Shown here one piece after another: positions 1 through 9,730 of a stretch of 53,612 bases of DNA; within the stretch, counting starts at the first letter, position 1, and the number at the start of each line of letters is the position of its first letter. A program made the position numbers and the translations under genes. This DNA is from Candidatus Nanopelagicales bacterium (GTDB lineage Bacteria; Actinomycetota; Actinomycetes; S36-B12). The stretch is taken from NCBI GenBank assembly GCA_017854795.1, contig JAFMHB010000015.1:11852-65463 (forward strand), given 5' to 3'. A model generated the notes under the pieces. The model ran no database searches. It had not been told where the DNA came from and worked only from the letters and a program-made list of their open reading frames with translations.

Positions 1-353
1 CGATTCATGACCGTGTAATAAAAACCTGTGACGTGATCGTAACTAATGCGATCAGTTTCTATTTTTAGGCCCTGTTGCCCTGCTATGCAGGATCCGTCTT
101 CGGCGGGAAAAGAGGTATAGAAACAAATATTTGCTGCACGCAGGGGTACTAGTACCTTGACGGGATTTCCATCTGAATTTCTCTCAAGGATCTCACAGAA
201 ATCGTTGTCCCCATTGGCACACAGAATGGATATTGTGTGAAAATCTTCATCTGGTGTGGCACCTGGAGGTGAACTCAGGCCCCAAGCAACCAACAGAGTG
301 AAAATACCTATTGCGAGTGCCACACTCCGAACTACGATCGTGCGGTTCTTCAC
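1..353 (-). CDS. DUF2142 family membrane protein, N-terminal part only (cut by window edge)
   Basis: An open frame on the minus strand runs from a GTG at 353 off the left edge, about 117 codons without a stop. An in-frame TAG four codons upstream of the GTG limits the start. The first 25 residues form a basic stub and a membrane segment. They are followed by SSPPGATPDEDFH, which matches the PPG..PDE..H signature near the N terminus of DUF2142 proteins. That family is polytopic, GT-C-like and usually found in surface polysaccharide clusters. Several cysteines follow (LCANGD, FCEI, ICFY, SCIAG). The location next to other GT-C-like genes agrees with a glycan role. Substrate is unknown. Family assignment is by motif recall only. 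Confidence 0.72.
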   Translation of the reverse strand, partial: MKNRTIVVRSVALAIGIFTLLVAWGLSSPPGATPDEDFHTISILCANGDNDFCEILERNSDGNPVKVLVPLRAANICFYTSFPAEDGSCIAGQQGLKIETDRISYDHVTGFYYTVMN

Positions 354-392
354 TGCGGAAACCTAACACGGTTACAGGATTCGCGAGGAAAG

Positions 393-1964
393 TCAGCGAC
401 CATAAATCTCAAAGTACCGATCTGAGTTGGAGTAGGTAGCTCCCGTGAAGGTAAGGTCGCCGTCAGAGGGATTTCCAATAGTGGCAAGCAACTTGTATTC
501 GGCTAATTCAGGGTGATCACCCGGGTTGAAACTCTGCCATTCACCCTGCCGAACAACAACAAAGTCGGGACGAATTGCTCGCACGGCTGATCCCATATTC
601 CTCTCACCCAAGGGGATCAACTCCAAGGAATTTGACATCGTTCGGGAAGCCAGTCCGGGGTAATCAATAACCGATCCGGCTTTAACTTCCGAACCCATGA
701 AACCTAACGGTTCAAGAATTACAGTCTGCTCATTTTTCATAAGTGAATTGAGTTGCACACCGCCGGCCTGTCGCACACTTATATCAATTTCTTGTTGAAC
801 GTAGGCATCATGTTGAAAATATGACACCGAGGGAATCAAGTACAGAAAAACAATGCCACATGCAACAAAGTATTTGACCGGTAGAAAGACGCGAGTGAAG
901 AGGTTAAACGCTGCCCCCGCGTAGAGAATCAAGATCGCACTAAACGGTGGCACGTACCACATATGGTAATTGCTAACATTGAAAAATCCAACATAGAAGA
1001 TGAATATGAGAACCAGTAGAGATGGAATAGCCCATATGTATGAAAGTCTGGTAACTCGGAAAACTCCGGCGAAAAACAGGACAATCAATGCAATTACAAT
1101 CCACATTCCAACCGAACGAGGAATGATCCCGCTCGTTGCAAAGTAATTGCTGTAGTAGGGAGTCAATCGCTCCCAGGAGTTTAGAGACGCGGTCACCCCA
1201 TTGACAAGTCCTGACTTACTTAGATTAGTTGTGCCAATGAGGGATTTTGCAGTGACGGTCTGTGGAATAAATGTTCCGTAATACATGAAGGAAAAAACGA
1301 CCCACAGTGCTAAGGGTGGAACGGAAATTGCGAGGGCGCGAACTGTAATGAGTCGGGGCCGAATGAAATAAATCAAAATCACCAGCAAGGTCCAAAATAC
1401 TAATTCAGGTCGAACTAAAGGCGCCAAAGCGGCCGTGAGCATGAGCACAATGGGTTTTTGTTCGATTAACGCCCAAATACCCAGGAGAACGAACGCCGTT
1501 GCAAATTGCGACTCCATGCCAGCCATACCAAAGCTAACTTGAATTTGCTCAAACGCGAGAAAGCCCAAGATCAAAATCAACCCGGGGGTATTCACTCTCC
1601 ATTTGCGGGCAATCGAATAAGCAAACCAAATAGTCGCAACGGTGGCCAAGAGCGAGATTAACTTGAGGACAACAACGCCCTGACCAATTGAATTACCCAC
1701 AAGCGAGAAAAGCATCCAGATAACGGAGCTGAAACTCTGAATGGGTGGCTCAGCAACTTGGTGCGTTAAGCTTTCACCTGCCCAAAAATTCCTAGTAACA
1801 AGGTCAAGAATGAGTGCATCTTCCCAAACTCGATTTGTATAAAATGCATAGAGCAGGCGGAAACCGACTGCGGCGCACACGAAGAGAACGAATATCGGAT
1901 TTCGTTTCACGAATACGGTAGCGGGACCCCGGAATTCCAAGCGTAACTTCACCCGCGCACACAA
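393..1964 (-). CDS. polytopic GT-C-like membrane glycosyltransferase
   Basis: About 523 residues, dominated by ten or more hydrophobic segments and ending in a soluble tail of about 120 residues. The first external loop carries the acidic motif WEDALILD (about residue 47), where GT-C enzymes place the catalytic acidic residue. The downstream GESLTHQ..PPIQSFSSVIWML resembles the G.GL.YN..E.VEGYTNFLW region of AftB-like arabinosyl and mannosyl transferases. It probably moves a sugar from a polyprenyl-phosphate donor to an extracellular glycan. The start is uncertain: TTG at 1964 is the longest frame, with GTG codons at 1952 and about 1910 as alternatives, and no strong ribosome site is visible. 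Codon use looks more AT-rich than in the genes around 12-17 kb. Confidence 0.6.
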   Translation of the reverse strand: MCARVKLRLEFRGPATVFVKRNPIFVLFVCAAVGFRLLYAFYTNRVWEDALILDLVTRNFWAGESLTHQVAEPPIQSFSSVIWMLFSLVGNSIGQGVVVLKLISLLATVATIWFAYSIARKWRVNTPGLILILGFLAFEQIQVSFGMAGMESQFATAFVLLGIWALIEQKPIVLMLTAALAPLVRPELVFWTLLVILIYFIRPRLITVRALAISVPPLALWVVFSFMYYGTFIPQTVTAKSLIGTTNLSKSGLVNGVTASLNSWERLTPYYSNYFATSGIIPRSVGMWIVIALIVLFFAGVFRVTRLSYIWAIPSLLVLIFIFYVGFFNVSNYHMWYVPPFSAILILYAGAAFNLFTRVFLPVKYFVACGIVFLYLIPSVSYFQHDAYVQQEIDISVRQAGGVQLNSLMKNEQTVILEPLGFMGSEVKAGSVIDYPGLASRTMSNSLELIPLGERNMGSAVRAIRPDFVVVRQGEWQSFNPGDHPELAEYKLLATIGNPSDGDLTFTGATYSNSDRYFEIYGR

Positions 1965-2212
1965 CCATCAAACACGACCATGAGCCTACTGTTAGCGAGG
2001 CGAGCCATAATCCCCATCCAAGTAATCGAAGGTGCTCCGAATTGCACTGGACCTTTTTCCAAGGCTTGTCTAGATTACCGGACATAGTTTCCAAATCAGA
2101 GCCCTAACACATGGCTATCTGGTTGAAATAATAGACGCTCTAAAAAAGTCAAATCACGTCACGGAAAGGTTGTCGTCGCTTTCATGCGCTTTATGATAGC
2201 TATTGAGATTAC

Positions 2213-3880
2213 CTACTTATTCGAAAAACTCAAGCACAAGTTCGCGCCAGTGGGTGATGTAGGCCAGTCAAAATTAGTGCAGGTGAGCGGACTCAGGTTG
2301 AGATCTGTGGGTAGGGAATTTGCGTATTGCTCTAGAGCAATCTTGTTGGGTCCATAGAGAGCGAATACGGTTGGATTGGTCGCTTTGATTCTTTCGAGGT
2401 CTTCTGGTCGAAGGATTGTGTCGACTCCGGAGCGATTTTCACCCCAGAATTGCATGGCTGCAGCAACATAGAGGTCCCGGTCACCGTCAAGCCAGTTTCC
2501 ATCCACGTAGGTGAGGACTTGATCGGTGGGTTGGGTGTTGTTGATCAGCCATTCTTGGGCCTTGCGAGCGTTGGCAAGTTTGAGTTTGACCGGGTTACTT
2601 TGGTAAGCCCAAGCAAAAGGGCTGGAATAGTAGAGGCCGATTTGATCACGAGAGTTACTAATCAGTTGGGCAGCTGCTAGGAAAAGGATAAGTGCCAATA
2701 TCAGGATTCTATTTATACTCGCTGTGGCTAGGAATACGGTAGTTACGACTGCGACTGCGACTGCGGCAGCGACGTAACCGTTGAAGTCAAGGGCTAGGAA
2801 TCCAACTGCGATCAGGATTGCAAGGGCAATCGGGGTGATCCACATTGGAGCAGCAATGCGCTCAGCAAAGGTGATAGCTAGGGCAATGGATGTGGGGATC
2901 CATAACATGGATGTGTAAATAGTGGCCTCGAGGGTGATCCCGGCCATAGCTGGCAGGAATGCGAGGGAGAGGCCCAGTGTTGTGAGTGAAATGGTGAGAG
3001 CGACTTGCGTTGCTGGAGTTTTGAATCGCCACCATTGGCTGGTTATGACAACAAGCATTGCCAACGGAACAAGCAATGAGGGATCAGTGAGCCAAATGGG
3101 TGACTCACTAGAGAAGTTGGCGTAGTCGAGTTTCGCATTCCACTCCAGATAGGTGGCAAACCAATTCAGGCCCGGAAAAAGTTGTGTGCCAATAAGAAGA
3201 AACACGCCAAAGGTAACTCCGGCGCTGACTGCTGTGATCACGAATTGCCTAAGAAGTTGTGCTGCTTTTCTCGTGTTTTTGTTGGCAAAGTGATGCTGGA
3301 TTGTGATGGCGAACCAGATTGATCCAGCAAGGAGAGCCGCGTAGGGGTTGATCATGGCGAGCCACCCCAAGGATGCGCCGCCGATAGCAGCTGCTGCTCT
3401 ACTGGTGAACAATGCTGCGGTTATCGTGATTGCAATGACAGCGAGGGCTGTCGCGGTGACGTAGGGGTTGCCGAGGTAACTGATGATCACCGTGCTGGTT
3501 GCGAGGGTTCCGGCGAGGAGAGCGCTGGTTTGCCGCGTTGACTTGAATTTTCTTGTCGCGATATAGATCGCGGCAGTGATCGTTGCAAGGAGAAACAGGC
3601 GCCAGATGAAGTAGCCAATCCACGGACCGAAGATTTGGGTAAGGGCATACGTTGGCGCGATTACTCCAAGTCGAGTCCAGTAATAGGAATCAATGGGAGC
3701 GCGGTCAGTTACTTCGGAGCCGAAATTGGCCAAGGAGAAATAGAAACTCGAATCAGGTGTGTCAAGGCCTGCCCACTGTTGCGCGATCAAACCAATAACC
3801 AGCGTAAGCGCCATGATGATGGCCGCATCAGGGGTAAATCGAGTGATTATGGCTCTAGTATTCATGGTCATGTTGGGCAT
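2213..3880 (-). CDS. polytopic membrane protein, GT-C/GT39-like
   Basis: 555 residues with about ten to twelve membrane segments and a C-terminal extracytoplasmic domain of about 130 residues. The first loop has LDTPDSSFYFSLANFG, an acidic pair in the place where GT39/PMT-type enzymes carry the catalytic aspartate. The ATG at 3880 lies inside the end of the upstream gene (13 bp shared), so the two are translationally coupled and probably act together. A lipid-linked sugar donor and an envelope glycan acceptor are likely from fold alone; specificity cannot be read. Confidence 0.58.
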   Translation of the reverse strand: MPNMTMNTRAIITRFTPDAAIIMALTLVIGLIAQQWAGLDTPDSSFYFSLANFGSEVTDRAPIDSYYWTRLGVIAPTYALTQIFGPWIGYFIWRLFLLATITAAIYIATRKFKSTRQTSALLAGTLATSTVIISYLGNPYVTATALAVIAITITAALFTSRAAAAIGGASLGWLAMINPYAALLAGSIWFAITIQHHFANKNTRKAAQLLRQFVITAVSAGVTFGVFLLIGTQLFPGLNWFATYLEWNAKLDYANFSSESPIWLTDPSLLVPLAMLVVITSQWWRFKTPATQVALTISLTTLGLSLAFLPAMAGITLEATIYTSMLWIPTSIALAITFAERIAAPMWITPIALAILIAVGFLALDFNGYVAAAVAVAVVTTVFLATASINRILILALILFLAAAQLISNSRDQIGLYYSSPFAWAYQSNPVKLKLANARKAQEWLINNTQPTDQVLTYVDGNWLDGDRDLYVAAAMQFWGENRSGVDTILRPEDLERIKATNPTVFALYGPNKIALEQYANSLPTDLNLSPLTCTNFDWPTSPTGANLCLSFSNK

Positions 3881-5148
3881 ACTTTCGGCTTGTTAAATGC
3901 TGTGCTCAGCCAGAGGGCTGCTACTCCGGAGAGCAAGATCATGAGAGATAAATCTCCAACAATGATCAGATCCGGAGCCAACTTGAAATCGTTGGGGGTG
4001 GGGATCATGGAAGCTGAGGTGAGTGCACTGATGGTTGCTGTAATCGTGAGTGTGATTCCTATTAATGGGTGTTCTTGACTCAGCAATAGCGCACCGGTGA
4101 CCAAGGGTATGAGAAAGATTAGTCGGTAGTCGTGTGAGTTTCCCAGAAGATAAGGAAAAAGAAGAACGCCACCGCTACCCATGGTGAGAATCCAGGCACG
4201 TGAGGTTATTGGCAAACTCTTTTTGCCGGATCCGTATAGTCGAAGAGCTACCAGCCAAGTGATGAGCAAAGCAATAAAGATTGCATAGCTGATTAGTTTG
4301 ATGGTGGTCCAGTTGTCAACGACTTCAGGTGTCGGGTCGTAGGAAAAATCAGAACCAGTCAGAATGGTAGCCAGCAGAGTCGTCACTGAGAACGCGGACT
4401 TGGTTGTTTGTGGTTGACTCGCCCCGCTGGTGCTCGCCGCCGTCAAAACATCAGGAATTGACGAAATCAAGAACAGTGCACTGAGTACAAGTCCAAGTAG
4501 GGCTGCTCTATTCCATTTGGCGAACAAAGAGAGATTAAGAAATGGCAGGAACATGCCGACGGAAAGATATTTTGTGATTGTTGCTACAAGTGAGGTAATT
4601 GAGCCGATGAATTTAACTCTGGGGCTCCCTGCACTCAAGGCGATTAGGGCGACAACGACGAGGCCAAGAGTCAGTTGCTCGATTTGACCCCGTTCAACTG
4701 CAAGCATGCTGGCCGGAGCAATAGTGATCAAGGCAAGTAGTGCTTGAATGGCGAAAAGCTGTGGGGTTGATCTGGTCCAGCTCGTTGAGACCAGGACCGC
4801 GAGGCTGGTAATAGTGATGAAAAAGATTGCCGCAAGAGTGATTCCAATGGTCCAGGTGTCTTCAATTCCAAGGTTAAAAAAATTCAGAATTCTTGCTGGC
4901 AAAACGACATAAGGTTGAAATGGGCGGGCGTAGGGATCGCACTCTTCGATATCAATTTGGTTGGCGAGACAGCCAGCAGTGGCGGTGATGTTGGCTAGGT
5001 CACCGAAGGAGACTGTCGACGTGGTCTTAGCGGGCAGGGCCTCAATACCCCAAATGGCCCAGTTATTGGTTTTTGTCAGGGTGGTCGTGACAATCGCGAA
5101 AGATGCGGGCGCAATCAGTGCACTCGTTAACTTGGCCACAGAAGTCAC
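3868..5148 (-). CDS. GT87-like (DUF2029) polytopic glycosyltransferase
   Basis: 426 residues, almost entirely hydrophobic helices. Two features recall the GT87 mannosyltransferase family: an early loop with ECDPYARPFQPYVVLPAR (about residues 69-86), and AVERGQIEQLTLGLVVVAL in mid-protein, which resembles the GQ-containing helix of that family. The GTG at 5148 is preceded by a -10-like TACTCT and six bases, so the message probably starts at the GTG. It is the first gene of a leftward operon with the coupled 555-residue protein. Activity would use polyprenyl-phosphate sugar at the outer membrane face. The GT87 label is tentative. Confidence 0.55.
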   Translation of the reverse strand: MTSVAKLTSALIAPASFAIVTTTLTKTNNWAIWGIEALPAKTTSTVSFGDLANITATAGCLANQIDIEECDPYARPFQPYVVLPARILNFFNLGIEDTWTIGITLAAIFFITITSLAVLVSTSWTRSTPQLFAIQALLALITIAPASMLAVERGQIEQLTLGLVVVALIALSAGSPRVKFIGSITSLVATITKYLSVGMFLPFLNLSLFAKWNRAALLGLVLSALFLISSIPDVLTAASTSGASQPQTTKSAFSVTTLLATILTGSDFSYDPTPEVVDNWTTIKLISYAIFIALLITWLVALRLYGSGKKSLPITSRAWILTMGSGGVLLFPYLLGNSHDYRLIFLIPLVTGALLLSQEHPLIGITLTITATISALTSASMIPTPNDFKLAPDLIIVGDLSLMILLSGVAALWLSTAFNKPKVCPT

Positions 5149-5200
5149 GGACCAAGAGTAGTAGGGAGCACAATCTGGTTCGAGATTCCATTAGGGTGTT
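5149..5200. promoter_or_regulatory. 52-bp divergent promoter, both sides probably leaderless
   Basis: Minus side: TACTCT (5160-5155) is followed by six bases and the GTG at 5148. Plus side: TAGGGT (5192-5197) is followed by six bases and the second of two tandem GTG codons (5204), which argues for 5204 rather than 5201 as the true start of the rightward gene. No Shine-Dalgarno sequence is seen for either gene. Confidence 0.5.
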
Positions 5201-6658
5201 GTGGTGCGAAAGGTGGCCAGCTGGATAAGGGTGCCTTCGGTGGCTATTCCGGGTGTTGTTGTCTTCGGGGTGTTGTGGTTGATCATCGTTTTCCAGATTG
5301 ATTACGCCTTAGCGACCACCGAATCGATTGAGACCCTGTGGCAAAGCTTGGGGGTGAATTACCTCAGCGAAGATCCTCTGGGTTCCTTGTCCGTGCTGCA
5401 CATTCAGCCGTGGGGATTGAATGCAATTTACGCCGTAGATTTGTGGTTGACCCCGAGCTCGCACCTGCTGCTGTTATTTCTGTACCTCTTAGCCGGCATT
5501 GGCTCGATTGTTTTGTTGTGCGCAACTCTGATTCGACTTGGGATTCCGCAAATGTGGGCTTTGTGGTCGGGAGTTCTTCTGGGATTACTTCCTGGGACGG
5601 TTCTGTATTCTTTTTGGCCCTATAACGTCACACTGAGTGCTTTTTTGGGCACCGTGGTTGCGTGGGGTTTGGTGGTGATGCGAACGAATCCCGCACGTGG
5701 GGCCTTTGTTAGTGCCCTTGGAATTATCGGTTTGCAGTTCATGCGGGCTACCTTTATTTGGGTCGTAGTGTTGGCATGGTGTGTTTTTCTGCTGGTGATG
5801 ATTTATCGGCGAGTTCCCAAAGGACGTTTAATGATTTCGACTTTGCCGGTGCTGGGTGTAGTTGCGGTGAGTTTGGTGTCCCAAGGTTATTACTGGACTA
5901 ACTACCAACTCCCAGCCATGAGTTCATGGAGTGGCCAGAATGTTGCCAAGGCTTTGTTGACCTCGGGAACGTTGAATGTGACGGTGAATGCTCGAAATGA
6001 AATTGAACAGGATCCGTGCCTGTCTTCCTTACTGAGCGCTTATGAAACCAAAGCATTAAATGTGTGGGATCCAGGAGGTTTATTGCAGCTACCAGGTTGC
6101 CAGACTATTTCTGTTGACGAACCCAACGGTGTTGCGGCGTGGGACCAAGACTTTAGGGATTCAGGAGCAATGAATTACAACTCGCGGGTTGCTTTAGCAG
6201 CCTCGGGTGAGTGGACAAAAATGATGTCGATCATTGTGCGCAACGATCCCATGCAACTTGGGCGCATGGCTTTGACAACCGAGACTGGCCCCAGATCCTC
6301 CGGTATTGGGATTTATTTAGATCCGTCAGAGGAATTTCCTTGGGTTGACGCGCAGCGCGCGGTGCTTCCGCTGGGTTCGGTTACGGGTTTGTTGAGTTTG
6401 GTGTTTGCACCAACAATGCTAGTTCTGATTCTCTTGGGCGTTGGCCAAGCAATATTTGTTCGCGGCTCTTACTTGCGGCGCAATGTTGTGTATTGGGGGG
6501 TATTTGGAATCGTTACTTTCCATGCCGCAGCTAGCACGTTGGCCGAGTACGCCGAGAACATGCGATTTAGGGCAGAGATCGATCCGTTGTTGTTGCTCCT
6601 TGGAGTTATGTCGCTATATGCAATTTCGCGTGGTTCTAGATCGCGCGCTGATGATTAG
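5201..6658 (+). CDS. polytopic membrane protein, GT-C-like, function unknown
   Basis: About 485 residues. An N-terminal membrane segment is followed by a loop containing SVLHIQPWGLNAIYAVDLWL, similar to the H.QPP..N motif in the first loop of several bacterial GT-C-like proteins. About nine further hydrophobic helices surround an extracytoplasmic insert (about residues 235-370) that includes four cysteines or near-cysteine positions (DPCLSS, PGCQTI). GTG starts at 5201 or 5204. It is transcribed away from the two preceding GT-C-like genes. A role in building or exporting a surface sugar is inferred from fold and location only. Confidence 0.55.
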   Translation: MVRKVASWIRVPSVAIPGVVVFGVLWLIIVFQIDYALATTESIETLWQSLGVNYLSEDPLGSLSVLHIQPWGLNAIYAVDLWLTPSSHLLLLFLYLLAGIGSIVLLCATLIRLGIPQMWALWSGVLLGLLPGTVLYSFWPYNVTLSAFLGTVVAWGLVVMRTNPARGAFVSALGIIGLQFMRATFIWVVVLAWCVFLLVMIYRRVPKGRLMISTLPVLGVVAVSLVSQGYYWTNYQLPAMSSWSGQNVAKALLTSGTLNVTVNARNEIEQDPCLSSLLSAYETKALNVWDPGGLLQLPGCQTISVDEPNGVAAWDQDFRDSGAMNYNSRVALAASGEWTKMMSIIVRNDPMQLGRMALTTETGPRSSGIGIYLDPSEEFPWVDAQRAVLPLGSVTGLLSLVFAPTMLVLILLGVGQAIFVRGSYLRRNVVYWGVFGIVTFHAAASTLAEYAENMRFRAEIDPLLLLLGVMSLYAISRGSRSRADD

Positions 6659-6792
6659 CTTAAAGTGGATAAGTGCCCCGGGTAATCGCGTAGTTCGGAT
6701 CACATTCGATCCAAGGGAACTTACTTGTTCAACGCGATGATGGGCTTGGTCTTCAAAACCTGCTGGGCAACAAATAGACCGTGGTTGGGTCT

Positions 6793-7815
6793 TTAAATAG
6801 TCCCGTTTTTAATTGCCTCATCAATCCAAGGGATAACTTCGTCGAGCATGACGTCAAGGGTTGTGGTGGCTTCAAAGCCCAAGACCTCTTTCGCCTTAGT
6901 GACATCAGGAATTCGCTTTTGAACGTCGTGCTCAAACGGGGTGTCACAGGTGTAATTGAATGGAACACCAGGCTTGACCTTGTCCCAGATCACTTCGGCA
7001 AGTTCGAGCACAGTGTGGGACTGTGCCGTGGAAAGGTTAAAGTCGTTGTTGATTGCCTCGGGTGACAGCATTGCTGCCACAATTCCATTGGCCAAGTCGC
7101 CACCGTAGGTATAGTGGCGCACTTGTTGACCATCACCGAGAAGGTGGAGTGGATCCTGACCCTTAATGATTTTCTGAACAAGGTCAGGCACAACGTGGCT
7201 CATGGCCAGTTCAACATTTCCCGACATTACTTCAATGTCGCCCAGTGCTTTGCGTTCGCCAACTCCCACACAATTAAATGGACGACAAATGGTGTAAGGA
7301 ACCTTGTATTGATCCCAAGCGGCACGGGCAAAGTACTCAACGGCGAGCTTTTGGAAACCGTAACTTGACAGTGGTGGGGGAACGATCAGTTCGTCACCTT
7401 CTTTGGACGGCCAACGGTCGGTTGACTCAAAAACCATGGAGCTCGAAAGATAGGTAACCTTTTTTAAAGGCCCTTCATTTTTGATTGTCTGGATTGCCGC
7501 GTCACAGGTTGAAGCGATGATTCGCTCGTTCTGGGCCAGCAGGTCATAAGCGTAGGTGTGGAAGTAGGAGATGCCTCCAATGAGTGCTGCTCCAGCAATA
7601 ACGTGATCAACGTCGGCCATAAGGTCAATCATCAGTTTGGTCTCTTCAACGTCACCACGCACGAAGTGATACTTCGCGTTCGCGTCAAAGGAGCGAGTCA
7701 CTTCACCGTATTTGGAGAGGTTGTCAATCCCAATAACTTCCATTCCTTGGTCGAGCAACTCTTGGACGATATACCCTCCAATAAAGCCAGCACTACCGGT
7801 GACGAGGACCTTCAC
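6793..7815 (-). CDS. NAD-dependent nucleotide-sugar epimerase/dehydratase (extended SDR)
   Basis: 340 residues when started at GTG 7815, chosen because KVLVTGSAGFIGG, the dinucleotide-binding motif, then begins right at the N terminus, as is typical. The longer frame would add a non-family extension. SSSMVFE and SSYGFQK supply the Ser/Tyr/Lys catalytic set, and HYTYGGDLANGIV matches the late conserved block of the family. It is the third gene of an operon: the GTG overlaps the TAG of the upstream GT2 gene by one base (TAGTG). It likely produces the sugar nucleotide used by the adjacent glycosyltransferase. The exact reaction (4-epimerase or 4,6-dehydratase) cannot be fixed. Confidence 0.82.
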   Translation of the reverse strand: MKVLVTGSAGFIGGYIVQELLDQGMEVIGIDNLSKYGEVTRSFDANAKYHFVRGDVEETKLMIDLMADVDHVIAGAALIGGISYFHTYAYDLLAQNERIIASTCDAAIQTIKNEGPLKKVTYLSSSMVFESTDRWPSKEGDELIVPPPLSSYGFQKLAVEYFARAAWDQYKVPYTICRPFNCVGVGERKALGDIEVMSGNVELAMSHVVPDLVQKIIKGQDPLHLLGDGQQVRHYTYGGDLANGIVAAMLSPEAINNDFNLSTAQSHTVLELAEVIWDKVKPGVPFNYTCDTPFEHDVQKRIPDVTKAKEVLGFEATTTLDVMLDEVIPWIDEAIKNGTI

Positions 7816-8558
7816 TACTTTCCTTCTTCCTGCTTTGACTTCAATTGATCGACGGTTAATTCCGGTCCGTAGGCGAATCGGTACCACTTTAAATATTTAG
7901 GGATCCACTTTTTCAACATGAAACGTGACTCGCCCGCGTCCCGATCCAACCAGATTGTGGGGACTTCCGCGATCGGACGACGTAGTCTGCGGGCCTTGGC
8001 CACAAGTTCAAGGGCAATTTCAAAGCCGGCATCACTTTCAATACCGACCTCCTCCACGAATGAGCGGCTATAAGCCTTATAAGAATTTGTGGCATCAGAG
8101 GTGGTAACCCCAGCAAAAATCTTGAGTGATTTACCGGCTGAACGCGACAGGAAAGCTTTAAAACGTGGCCCACCGATCTGCTGCCCACCAGGCATGTAGC
8201 GGGAGGCGGCAGCAATCACGCATCCGCGATCAACAAGTTCCACTAGGGTATCAATTGACGCGGGGTCGTCGGACCCGTCAGCCATGGTCACGATTACCAC
8301 GGGTGCGATTGCTTTGGTAAAGCCGTATTTGATCGCAGCAGCGGGGCCTCGGGATTCCTGAATTTCCACCCGGACCTGGGGGATTTCTTTTTGGATTTGT
8401 TGGATCACTCGGATTGTGGTGTCTTCTGCTAAGTCAACAACCACGATCACTTCAAATGGCAGACTGACATTTCGAGCGATTCTCGCGATCGAGGATTGAA
8501 TCGTCTCAGTCTCGTTGTATGCGGGAATAACAATGCTTACTGACGGAGTCACGTGCAT
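7815..8558 (-). CDS. GT2 family glycosyltransferase (polyprenyl-phosphate sugar synthase-like)
   Basis: 247 residues from ATG 8558. A longer upstream frame exists, but it would overlap the dehydrogenase gene and lies outside the family; the TGATG junction with that gene supports the shorter start. VSIVIPAYNETETI at the N terminus and MADGSDDP (in place of the usual D.D) mark the nucleotide-sugar site. GFEIALELVAKARRLRRPIAEVP and the SRFMLKKWIPKYLKWY tail resemble DPM1-like enzymes. No C-terminal membrane helices, so it probably acts at the inner membrane face. It sits between a nucleotide-sugar dehydrogenase and an epimerase, suggesting transfer of a uronic or modified sugar to a lipid carrier. 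Confidence 0.8.
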   Translation of the reverse strand: MHVTPSVSIVIPAYNETETIQSSIARIARNVSLPFEVIVVVDLAEDTTIRVIQQIQKEIPQVRVEIQESRGPAAAIKYGFTKAIAPVVIVTMADGSDDPASIDTLVELVDRGCVIAAASRYMPGGQQIGGPRFKAFLSRSAGKSLKIFAGVTTSDATNSYKAYSRSFVEEVGIESDAGFEIALELVAKARRLRRPIAEVPTIWLDRDAGESRFMLKKWIPKYLKWYRFAYGPELTVDQLKSKQEEGK

Positions 8559-9730
8559 CAGACGGTGCCAACAATTTTCCAAATATCGAAAAGTGGTTTG
8601 GTAGTAGTAAGCGCCTTGTACGCTGAGTGGGGAGCTCCGATCACCACAACATCGCACTTCTCGAGAAGTTCCTTCTGGGTAACAAAACTCGGGTCGTTAA
8701 ACATGTGAGGGTCGGAGCAAAGGACTTCTTGAGCGCGGAATCGCAGGATTCGGCGGAGTTTGTAACTCAAACTTGAACGGGGGTCATCAGAATCACCCTT
8801 AAACGCCATTCCAAGAATTCCGACGGTCATTGTTGAAAGATCGTGTTCTTTTTCAATTTGTTCAACTAGGAACAGTGGCAGGCCCTCATTAACCAACATT
8901 GCGCTGTGACCTAGGTGAAATGCGTTGTTACTAAAGGCTGCTAGTTGCATGGTGTCTTTGAGTAGGCACGGCCCAGCAGCAAAACCTGCTCTGGGGAGGT
9001 CTTTGGCGCGTGGGTAATTATGGGTGATCGCATGCCGGACATTTTCGTAATCGACGCCAGCCATGGTGGCCATCACGTAAAACTGGTTCGCAATTGCAAA
9101 CTTGATGTAACGCCACGAATTGGTGAACAGTTTTGCCAGTTCAGCTTCTTCAGGGGTGACACGTACCGGCTCAGCGCCAAGTTGGGCGAAGAGTTCCTCA
9201 GATCGAATGAAAGCCGACTCGGTTCGCGCACCGATCACTTGAGGCAAACTGGAGAGCTCCTCCAGGGCGAAACCTTCGGCAATTCGTTCGGGGCAGAACG
9301 AAAGGTCAAGCCTCTTGCCTGACTTTGCCAGGTGATCCTCAATTTTTTTAGTCACACCGGGGAAAATTGTGCTGCGCAGAATCATTAGTTGGCCATCACG
9401 CATGAAGGGCAAGCAGTCGTCAATCGCGTGAACAACGGCGTCGGGTTCTGGGTTTAAGTGCTCGTCAACCGGAGTGCCGATCACAACAATGATCGTGTCA
9501 GCATCGGTGATACTTGTTGGATCGGTCGTCGCCGTAAAGTTTCCATTGGCCAAAACTTTAGGCAGTAGTTGCTCGGTCCCGGGCTCAAGAAATGGCATGT
9601 GACCATCCATGACTTTGAGAACTTTCGCGGCGTCAATATCCAGAGATGTTGTGTTCACTCCAGAATAGGCAAGAGCCAAGGCAAGTGGAAGACCAACATG
9701 GCCACAGCCACCTACGACAACAACAGACAT
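8558..9730 (-). CDS. UDP-glucose/GDP-mannose dehydrogenase family protein
   Basis: 390 residues. The N terminus VVVVGGCGHVGLPLALALA is the NAD-binding glycine motif. IGTPVDEHLNPEPD, the STIFPG turn and FCPERIAEGFALEEL are family landmarks. The catalytic cysteine lies in GFAAGPCLLKDT (about residue 256), followed by GMAFKGDSDDPRSS. The enzyme oxidises the C6 hydroxyl of a nucleotide sugar to a uronate with two NAD+; the pattern is closer to the UDP-ManNAc dehydrogenase (WecC/TuaD) branch than to GDP-mannose dehydrogenase, but this is not certain. A GGGGGAGA ribosome site lies just upstream of ATG 9730. First gene of the three-gene leftward operon. Confidence 0.87.
   Translation of the reverse strand: MSVVVVGGCGHVGLPLALALAYSGVNTTSLDIDAAKVLKVMDGHMPFLEPGTEQLLPKVLANGNFTATTDPTSITDADTIIVVIGTPVDEHLNPEPDAVVHAIDDCLPFMRDGQLMILRSTIFPGVTKKIEDHLAKSGKRLDLSFCPERIAEGFALEELSSLPQVIGARTESAFIRSEELFAQLGAEPVRVTPEEAELAKLFTNSWRYIKFAIANQFYVMATMAGVDYENVRHAITHNYPRAKDLPRAGFAAGPCLLKDTMQLAAFSNNAFHLGHSAMLVNEGLPLFLVEQIEKEHDLSTMTVGILGMAFKGDSDDPRSSLSYKLRRILRFRAQEVLCSDPHMFNDPSFVTQKELLEKCDVVVIGAPHSAYKALTTTKPLFDIWKIVGTV

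Noticed and set aside
6740-6800. Intrinsic terminator between convergent genes near 6.7 kb
   Set aside because: AGACC...GGTCT can form a five-pair stem, but the stem is short and the T-run is broken; not enough to call.
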